A stretch of DNA of 6,553 bases from Actinomycetota bacterium (GTDB lineage Bacteria; Actinomycetota; Actinomycetes; Nanopelagicales; Nanopelagicaceae), in the NCBI GenBank assembly GCA_009698295.1, contig WLQO01000063.1, positions 1 through 6,553 of the forward strand, read 5' to 3'. The translations under genes were made by a program, and so were the position numbers. Numbering within the stretch: the stretch's first letter is position 1; each line of letters starts with the position of its first letter. Under the pieces are notes generated by a model that saw only the letters and a program-made list of their open reading frames with translations, was not told the DNA's origin and searched no databases. Below are positions 1 to 5,055 of this stretch, piece after piece.

Positions 1-1369
1 ATGTTCTGCCATCGCCTTGCACGCCAACGCTGCGCACATCTGCCAAGAGAACAACTGGACATTGCCAAATCTGGCGATCAAGTCCGGCTGCCTTCAACTC
101 TTCGCGTGCGATTAAATCTGCATGGCGCAATAAATCAAGGCGTTCTTTAGTTACTTCACCAATAATTCGAATCCCAAGGCCTGGACCTGGGAAAGGTTGA
201 CGCCACACAATTTCTTCAGGAAGTCCAAGTTCCAGTCCAACTTGGCGCACCTCATCCTTAAATAATGTGCGCAGCGGTTCTACTAAAGTGAATTTCAAAT
301 CATCAGGCAATCCGCCAACGTTGTGATGTGACTTGATATTTGCTGTTCCTGTGCCGCCACCGGATTCCACAACATCTGGATAAAGAGTGCCTTGAACTAA
401 GAATTCGACATCCCCACCGGCTGCGATATCGCGCGCTGCCTTTTCGAAGGAGCGGATAAATTCGCGGCCAATTATCTTTCGTTTTGTTTCGGGATCAGTT
501 ACTCCCGCAAGTGCGACAAGGAATTGATCAACCGCGTCAACGACTACCAAATCAATACCTGTGGCCGCCACGAAGTCTCGTTGCACTTGTTCAGATTCGC
601 CACTGCGCAGTAAACCATGATCAACAAAGACACAGGTTAATTGCGACCCAACCGCACGTTGAATGATTGCAGCAGCGACTGCAGAATCTACTCCGCCAGA
701 CAAACCACAAATCACGCGCTTGTTGCCGATTAAAGCCTTTGCTTTGGCGATTTCGTTTTCAGCGATATTGCCAGTGGTCCAATCTGGCTGGCAACCTGCG
801 ATATTGATTAACCAGTTTTTAAAGATTGCCTGCCCGTGTTCGGAATGCAAGACTTCGGGGTGAAATTGAACTCCTGCTATTTTCCCATCGCGATCTTCAA
901 AAGCGGCGATCGGAGTATCGGCAGTTACTGCACAAATTGAAAATCCTGCAGGTGCTTGAGTTACGGCATCTCCGTGCGACATCCAAACACTTTGTGATGC
1001 GGGCAATGATGCGAAGATTTTAGAAGTGGTTTCTGCCTTTATCTCGGTTCGGCCGAACTCGGATTTACCAGTCTGGCTGACTACGCCACCAAGGGCGGCA
1101 GCCATAACCTGAAAGCCATAACAAATACCAAAGACTGGAATACCAAGCTTTAAAATCTCGCTATCAAATTTAGGTGCATGATCTGCATAGACACTTGAAG
1201 GACCACCAGATAGAACAATTGCGGCTGGATTTTTTGCACTTACCTCAGCGGCGGTGATGTGCGATGGAACAATTTCGGAGTAAACCTTTGCTTCGCGCAC
1301 ACGACGTGCAATCAACTGTGCATATTGCGCACCGAAATCGACGACTAAAACACCGCTCTTAGAATTCAA
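1..1369 (-). CDS. guaA: GMP synthase (glutamine-hydrolysing), 3' end cut off by window
   Basis: Converts XMP to GMP in the cytosol, using ATP and ammonia released from glutamine; it is the last step of guanine nucleotide synthesis. Translating the minus strand gives 456 residues, open at base 1. The N-terminal class I glutamine amidotransferase domain (about 1-190) has the nucleophile Cys83 in GICYG, and His170 and Glu172 in FHPE complete the triad. The ATP-pyrophosphatase domain follows, with the P-loop SGGVDS at 224-229. The C-terminal dimerisation domain is entered (VRSVGVQGDGRT at the edge); about 65 residues should be missing against the usual ~520. The start is a TTG at 1369-1367: the in-frame stop at 1398-1396 leaves no ATG or GTG before the conserved VLVVDFGAQY. 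A GGGG at 1382-1379 may act as ribosome site. It begins 4 bases after the guaB3 stop, so it is probably co-transcribed with it. Identity is near certain; the start is less sure. Confidence 0.97.
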   Translation of the reverse strand, partial: MNSKSGVLVVDFGAQYAQLIARRVREAKVYSEIVPSHITAAEVSAKNPAAIVLSGGPSSVYADHAPKFDSEILKLGIPVFGICYGFQVMAAALGGVVSQTGKSEFGRTEIKAETTSKIFASLPASQSVWMSHGDAVTQAPAGFSICAVTADTPIAAFEDRDGKIAGVQFHPEVLHSEHGQAIFKNWLINIAGCQPDWTTGNIAENEIAKAKALIGNKRVICGLSGGVDSAVAAAIIQRAVGSQLTCVFVDHGLLRSGESEQVQRDFVAATGIDLVVVDAVDQFLVALAGVTDPETKRKIIGREFIRSFEKAARDIAAGGDVEFLVQGTLYPDVVESGGGTGTANIKSHHNVGGLPDDLKFTLVEPLRTLFKDEVRQVGLELGLPEEIVWRQPFPGPGLGIRIIGEVTKERLDLLRHADLIAREELKAAGLDRQIWQCPVVLLADVRSVGVQGDGRT

Positions 1370-1373
1370 TCGA

Positions 1374-2483
1374 TTAAGCCCCGTGAATAATGACTTCTAC
1401 GCGCTGGAAAGCCTTCACATCTGAGTATCCAGATGTAGCCATCGCGCGGCGAAGTGCGCCGAATAAGTTCATTGATCCATCTGATGTATGTGATGGGCCG
1501 AGCAGAATTTCTTCGATCGAACCAACGGTGCCGACATTTACACGTTCACCACGTGGCAACTCTTGGTGATGGGCTTCAGATCCCCAGTGCCAACCAAGTC
1601 CCGGTGCTTCAACTGCTTTCGCAAGCGGTGAACCCATCATGACTGCATCTGCTCCACATGCAATTGCTTTGGCAATATCACCAGAACGACCAACTGAACC
1701 ATCAGCAATTACATGAACATAACGTCCACCAGATTCATCTAAATATTCGCGGCGGGCTGCGGCAACTTCCGCAACAGCAGATGCCATCGGAACTTCGATA
1801 CCTAAAACTTTACGGGTTGTGTGGGCAGCTCCCCCACCAAAACCAACTAGTACTCCAGCAGCGCCAGCGCGCATCAAGTGAAGTGCGCCGGTCGATGTTG
1901 CGACGCCACCGACAATAACTGGGACATCGAGTTCGTAAATGAATTTCTTTAAATTCAGAGCTGACTCGTCGTTGCCAACATGTTCTGCCGAAACTGTGGT
2001 GCCGCGAATTACGAAAATATCAACGCCAGCATCGATAACTGCCTTGTGAAGTTCAGCAGTGCGTTGCGGAGAAAGAGATGCCGCAACTGTCACACCTGCA
2101 TCGCGAATAGTTTTGATGCGCTCTTTAATCAGCTCGGGACGAATTGGTGCGCTATAGATTTCTTGCATACGTCGGGTGGCGTGCTTATCTGGCATCGATG
2201 CGATTTCACCGAGTGGAATACGTGGATCGTCATAACGAGTCCACAGACCTTCGAGATTTAAAACACCTAAGCCACCGAGTTTGCCGATTGCAATCGCGGT
2301 ATCTGGTGAGACAACTGAATCCATCGGCGCTGCCATCATTGGAATATCAAACTTATAAGCATCTATCTGCCAAGCAGTTGAAACATCTTCTGGATTGCGA
2401 GTACGACGGCTAGGGACAATTGCTATATCGTCGAAAGAGAAAGCCTGGCGGGCGCGCTTTCCTGGTGCGATCTCGATATCCAT
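1374..2483 (-). CDS. guaB3: GuaB3 family IMP dehydrogenase-like protein
   Basis: A 369-residue protein of the IMPDH/GMP reductase TIM-barrel family, about the usual GuaB3 length and without CBS domains. Family features visible: the N-terminal FSFDDIAIVPS (16-25), AAPMDSVVS (51-59), the VGGV strand-loop (191-194) and the phosphate-binding ADG...SGDIAKAIACGADAVMMGS (260-285). The loop that holds the catalytic Cys in IMPDH reads GFGGGAAHTTR (214-224), with His221 at the Cys position; no Arg-Tyr flap dyad is evident near 295-315. Oxidation of IMP by the standard thioimidate route is therefore unlikely. A cyanobacterial GuaB3 has been described as an IMP dehydrogenase, while the role of the actinobacterial form is, to my knowledge, unsettled. 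The ATG start is supported by AAGGAAGGA five bases upstream. The gene sits 12 bases after guaB and 4 before guaA, so a role in purine nucleotide handling is inferred from context. Confidence 0.93.
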   Translation of the reverse strand: MDIEIAPGKRARQAFSFDDIAIVPSRRTRNPEDVSTAWQIDAYKFDIPMMAAPMDSVVSPDTAIAIGKLGGLGVLNLEGLWTRYDDPRIPLGEIASMPDKHATRRMQEIYSAPIRPELIKERIKTIRDAGVTVAASLSPQRTAELHKAVIDAGVDIFVIRGTTVSAEHVGNDESALNLKKFIYELDVPVIVGGVATSTGALHLMRAGAAGVLVGFGGGAAHTTRKVLGIEVPMASAVAEVAAARREYLDESGGRYVHVIADGSVGRSGDIAKAIACGADAVMMGSPLAKAVEAPGLGWHWGSEAHHQELPRGERVNVGTVGSIEEILLGPSHTSDGSMNLFGALRRAMATSGYSDVKAFQRVEVIIHGA

Positions 2484-2488
2484 GGCGG

Positions 2489-2497
2489 TCCTTCCTT
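2489..2497 (-). promoter_or_regulatory. Shine-Dalgarno site of guaB3
   Basis: The minus strand reads AAGGAAGGA five bases before the guaB3 ATG. It overlaps the TAA stop of guaB (2498-2496), which suggests translational coupling of the two genes. Confidence 0.75.
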
Positions 2498-3611
2498 AGT
2501 TTTTCTTCGCGTAATTAGGGGCATCGGCCACATGCAGCACATCGTGCGGATGGCTCTCTTGGAGACCGGCTGCAGTAATTTGAATCAAGCGTCCTTCACG
2601 GCGCAGAGTTTCGATATCAGGCGCTCCGGCATAACCCATTCCGCTGCGCAATCCGCCGACTAATTGATGAACAACTTCGGCGACCGGTCCGCGATAAGCA
2701 ACTCTGCCTTCAATACCTTCAGGAACAAGTTTGTCCTCAGATAAAACATCGTCTTGCATATAACGATCTTTGGAATATGACTTCTGTTCTCCGCGAGATT
2801 GCATAGCACCGAGTGAACCCATTCCGCGGTATGCCTTGTATTTGCGGCCATCAATTTCAACTAATTGTCCTGGCGATTCTTCGCAACCAGCAAGAAGTGA
2901 TCCGAGCATCACTGAATTTGCACCAGCAACTATTGCCTTAACAATGTCACCGGAATACTGCAATCCACCGTCAGCAATTAATGGGATGCCAGCTTTATTG
3001 CAAGCTTTACTTGCCTCCATGATTGCAGTGATCTGTGGGACTCCGACACCCGCAACAACTCGAGTAGTGCAGATAGAACCAGGACCAACACCGACTTTGA
3101 CTGCATCCGCACCAGCGTTAATCAGCGCTTGTGCACCAGCACGAGTTGCGACATTGCCACCGATGACTTCGGTCTTTGGCGAAAACTTTTTAATTCTTTC
3201 AATGGCATCTAATACCGCGCGGTGGTGGCCATGTGCAGTGTCGACTACAACAACATCAACGCCTGCTTCAATCAGCGCTTGCGCACGAGCAAATCCATCA
3301 TCGCCAACACCGACAGCGGCGCCAGCAAGTCCAACGTTCTTAACCAATTTAACGTGAGTTACTTGTTCATCAATTGGAAGGTTGCGGTGGATGATTCCGA
3401 TACCGCCGGCTTTAGCCATCGCGATCGCCATTGTGGATTCGGTGACGGTATCCATCGCAGATGAGATAACTGGAACTGCGATAGAAATATTGCGCGTTAA
3501 CCAAGTTGAAGTATTTACTTCACTGGGAACGACTTCAGAGGCATCTGGAAGTAAGAGCACATCATCGTAAGTCAGCCCGAGCATCGCGACTTTGTCGTTA
3601 TCGCCGCTCAT
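2496..3611 (-). CDS. guaB: IMP dehydrogenase lacking the CBS (Bateman) domain
   Basis: Oxidises IMP to XMP with NAD+, the committed step of GMP synthesis, in the cytosol. From the ATG at 3611 the protein has 371 residues: LGLTYDDVLLLP (11-22), the barrel strand VPVISSAMDTVTES (46-59), DTAHGH (124-129), GGN (151-153), the active-site loop GPGSICTTR (176-184) with catalytic Cys181, ADGG (213-216) for phosphate, and the flap dyad Arg283-Tyr284. All catalytic parts are present. Usual bacterial IMPDH has about 490-500 residues because two CBS motifs are inserted after the second barrel strand; here HVKLVKNVGLAGAAVGVG (86-103) runs straight across that point. A longer reading from an ATG at 3689 would overlap the upstream regulator and add 26 unconserved residues. 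The start at 3611 matches actinobacterial GuaB N-termini (MSGxNDK) and follows GGAGGG. It lies 44 bases downstream of the MerR/B12 regulator and is probably co-transcribed with guaB3 and guaA. Confidence 0.97.
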   Translation of the reverse strand: MSGDNDKVAMLGLTYDDVLLLPDASEVVPSEVNTSTWLTRNISIAVPVISSAMDTVTESTMAIAMAKAGGIGIIHRNLPIDEQVTHVKLVKNVGLAGAAVGVGDDGFARAQALIEAGVDVVVVDTAHGHHRAVLDAIERIKKFSPKTEVIGGNVATRAGAQALINAGADAVKVGVGPGSICTTRVVAGVGVPQITAIMEASKACNKAGIPLIADGGLQYSGDIVKAIVAGANSVMLGSLLAGCEESPGQLVEIDGRKYKAYRGMGSLGAMQSRGEQKSYSKDRYMQDDVLSEDKLVPEGIEGRVAYRGPVAEVVHQLVGGLRSGMGYAGAPDIETLRREGRLIQITAAGLQESHPHDVLHVADAPNYAKKN

Positions 3612-3614
3612 GAG

Positions 3615-3620
3615 CCCTCC
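3615..3620 (-). promoter_or_regulatory. Shine-Dalgarno site that sets the guaB start
   Basis: The minus strand reads GGAGGG with only three bases before the ATG at 3611 (four if GGAGG is taken as the core). The spacing is short, but no other start nearby has any such site, and the resulting N-terminus matches the family. Confidence 0.6.
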
Positions 3621-3655
3621 GTACTGTGGTTGAGCGCCCCAGTCTAACTTGAGAA

Positions 3656-4531
3656 TTAGGCGCCGATCGCCTGCTTGATTTCTGAACAAGCCAGCGCTAA
3701 ATCATCAGCAAATGCCACTTCGGTGCATTTTTTACGGTCCCACCCTGGTCCACCTAGGATTACCCGTGGCGCTGGTCGAACTCTGGGGATCTCGCGATAG
3801 AACTTCGGATCGCCATTCTTCGTTAACTGCGCCCATAAGAAAATCGCTGGTGGCGCGCTACGCGAGACCATCGCCGATAGCGCAGAAAACGGTGTGCGAG
3901 CGCCCATGAAGTTACATTCGATATTTGCCTCTGAAAGCGCAGCGTGCAGCGCGTGGAGGGCAAGACAATGAAGCTCTTCACCAACTGATGCTAAAAGTAC
4001 CGGGCGGCCATTAATTGGTTTCTTTCGCGCTAAAGATTTTTCACGCAAGATTCCGGTGATTGTCTCTGAAAGTAAATGTTCGACTTCAATACCTTCACCG
4101 CTTTGCTCCCAGTCTTCTCCGATCGACATCAAAGCCGGTGCAATAACTTCTTGCCAACTATCAATTACTCCATATTTATCAAGGTCTTTGCGCAGTAACG
4201 ATTCAATAAAATTGCGGTCTAGTGAGCGAGCCGCACTGATCACAGCGGCAACAACATCTTCGCGGATTTCACAGCGCAATAAAATCTTCTCCACTTTAAC
4301 TTCGCCTTTATGAGCAAGGGCTTGTTGCGCAGCGCTGGCAGGTGCAACACCTGCGGTAATCAATCGACGCATCAAAGTTAACTTCGCTAAATCGTTTGCA
4401 CCGTAAAGGCGATGTTCGCCCGCCTCGTGGCTAGATGGCCCAAGTCCGTAACGGCGAGCCCAAGTTCGAAGCGTCGCCGGGGCAACGCCGATGCGACGGG
4501 CAACGGCTGCGACCGAGAGGAGCTCTTCCAT
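3656..4531 (-). CDS. MerR-family regulator with cobalamin-binding, CarH/LitR-like sensor domain
   Basis: A 291-residue predicted cytosolic transcription regulator. Residues 1-70 form a MerR-type winged helix (VAAVARRIGVAPATLRTWARRYG at 7-29, then HRLYGANDLAKL at 40-51). Residues about 85-165 resemble the helical cap of B12-binding proteins and contain Trp141-x9-Glu151-His152, the W-x9-EH motif of CarH/LitR photoreceptors. Residues 177-290 resemble the B12-binding Rossmann fold: GEELHCLA (184-191) with His188 as probable lower cobalt ligand, MGARTP (209-214), and GGPGW (260-264). The Gly usual in ExHxxG is Ala191. The residue after Trp141 is Glu, where Thermus CarH has a His that ligates cobalt after light exposure. 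The ATG is the first start after an in-frame TAG six bases upstream; no Shine-Dalgarno site is seen. Likely targets are its own divergent promoter region and perhaps the guaB-guaB3-guaA genes that follow 44 bases on. The fold is well supported; AdoCbl binding is likely; light sensing is inferred. Confidence 0.85.
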   Translation of the reverse strand: MEELLSVAAVARRIGVAPATLRTWARRYGLGPSSHEAGEHRLYGANDLAKLTLMRRLITAGVAPASAAQQALAHKGEVKVEKILLRCEIREDVVAAVISAARSLDRNFIESLLRKDLDKYGVIDSWQEVIAPALMSIGEDWEQSGEGIEVEHLLSETITGILREKSLARKKPINGRPVLLASVGEELHCLALHALHAALSEANIECNFMGARTPFSALSAMVSRSAPPAIFLWAQLTKNGDPKFYREIPRVRPAPRVILGGPGWDRKKCTEVAFADDLALACSEIKQAIGA

Positions 4532-4596
4532 GGGCTAATCGTGGCGGTAAGTGGCACCTCTCACCAGTTGAAAACACGCTCAAGCGGTGACGAAAC

Positions 4597-4636
4597 GAAC
4601 AACCTTTGGAGCGTTATTTACTTGAACAACCTATGG
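4597..4636. repeat. Pair of 13-base direct repeats, candidate operator
   Basis: GAACAACCTTTGG (4597-4609) recurs as GAACAACCTATGG (4624-4636), with one mismatch and a start-to-start distance of 27 bases. It lies centrally in the divergent region. CarH-type regulators are known to bind directly repeated sites, so this could be the operator of the adjacent regulator. A WhiB or sigma-factor site is also possible. Confidence 0.5.
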
Positions 4637-4666
4637 CGCGGTTGTAGGCTCTGGGTATACCGAGGC

Positions 4667-4683
4667 AAGGGGTAAGGGGTAGG
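4667..4683 (+). promoter_or_regulatory. whiB ribosome-binding region with tandem AAGGGGT
   Basis: AAGGGGT occurs twice in tandem (4667-4673, 4674-4680), followed by AGG. The second AAGGGG ends seven bases before the whiB ATG at 4687, a normal Shine-Dalgarno distance. The first copy is probably a duplicate without a separate role. Confidence 0.6.
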
Positions 4684-4686
4684 AAA

Positions 4687-4986
4687 ATGACTGAGACTTC
4701 ACGGCTTCCGCTTCCAATCGCAGATCATTGGGAATGGCAGTACGAGGGCGCTTGCCGCACCCTGCCTGCGGAAATGTTCTTTCATCCTGATGGCGAACGC
4801 GGTCCACGACGCCGCAATCGCGAAAATGCCGCGAAGGCAGTCTGTGCATCTTGTCCGGTAATAGCTGCTTGTCGCGCACATGCGCTGGCGGTGCAAGAGC
4901 CTTACGGGATCTGGGGCGGTCTATCTGAAGATGATCGCGCACTAATTCTTAATAAGGAAGTTCCAAAGATTTACGAAGCATCTTAA
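4687..4986 (+). CDS. WhiB-family [4Fe-4S] transcription regulator, WhiB3-like
   Basis: A 99-residue cytosolic protein of the Wbl family, which binds a [4Fe-4S] cluster sensitive to oxygen and nitric oxide and acts with the primary sigma factor. The four cluster cysteines are Cys23, Cys53, Cys56 and Cys62 (C-x29-C-x2-C-x5-C), followed by the turn GIWGGLS (74-80). The segments ADHWEWQ (12-18), MFFHPDGERG (30-39) and CPVIAACRAHAL (56-67) closely match Mycobacterium WhiB3 as I recall it, and the place beside groEL1 and guaB agrees. WhiB3 ends in a basic Arg-rich stretch implicated in DNA binding; here the tail is LNKEVPKIYEAS, with no Arg cluster. The ATG is fixed by AAGGGG seven bases upstream. 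It is transcribed away from the MerR/B12 gene and ends at a strong hairpin. Family assignment is secure; orthology to WhiB3 is probable. Confidence 0.95.
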   Translation: MTETSRLPLPIADHWEWQYEGACRTLPAEMFFHPDGERGPRRRNRENAAKAVCASCPVIAACRAHALAVQEPYGIWGGLSEDDRALILNKEVPKIYEAS

Positions 4987-5006
4987 GTAATACCTCCTCC
5001 AAGTAA

Positions 5007-5045
5007 TAAAAATCCCCCGCACTCATTGAGTACGGGGGATTTTTA
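5007..5045. terminator. Bidirectional rho-independent terminator between whiB and groL
   Basis: The stem pairs 5007-5019 with 5033-5045 (run of C 5014-5018 against run of G 5034-5038, flanked by A-run and T-run), has one C-A mismatch (5020/5032), then three more pairs (5021-5023 with 5029-5031) around the loop at 5024-5028. With A residues on the left and T residues on the right, each strand yields a GC-rich hairpin followed by a U run, so it can end both converging transcripts. Confidence 0.93.
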
Positions 5046-5055
5046 CTTCCTAAAG

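Larger units (their letters stand above)
4532..4686. promoter_or_regulatory. Divergent promoter region between the MerR/B12 regulator and whiB
   Basis: This 155-base gap must hold the promoters of both divergent genes. I find no convincing -35/-10 pair on either strand; TATACC at 4656-4661 is a possible plus-strand -10 for whiB but lacks a well-spaced -35. It contains a 13-base direct repeat (4597-4609 and 4624-4636) and a G-rich tandem repeat before whiB. As an autoregulated MerR protein is encoded on one side, operator sites are expected here. Confidence 0.6.

Noticed and set aside
2770..3357. 195-residue open frame on the plus strand
   Set aside because: It lies entirely antisense to the conserved guaB coding sequence, is of low complexity (Pro, Ala, Thr, Ser rich) and has no recognisable domain; it is a shadow of guaB.
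3641..3646. TAGACT on the minus strand as a -10 element for a separate guaB promoter
   Set aside because: No -35 sequence is visible 16-18 bases upstream, so there is not enough to support a promoter in this 44-base gap.
3612..3689. Longer guaB reading from an ATG at 3689
   Set aside because: It would overlap the end of the MerR/B12 gene by 34 bases and add residues not seen in GuaB proteins; the ATG at 3611 has a GGAGGG site and the family N-terminus.
4631..4942. 103-residue open frame on the minus strand opposite whiB
   Set aside because: Antisense to whiB, whose cysteine motif and ribosome site are clear; the antisense product shows no family features.
4952..5000. GGAGGAGG on the minus strand (5000-4993) followed by an ATG at 4981
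   Set aside because: It leads to only ten codons inside the 3' end of whiB, with 11-base spacing; chance resemblance to a translation start is the simpler view.
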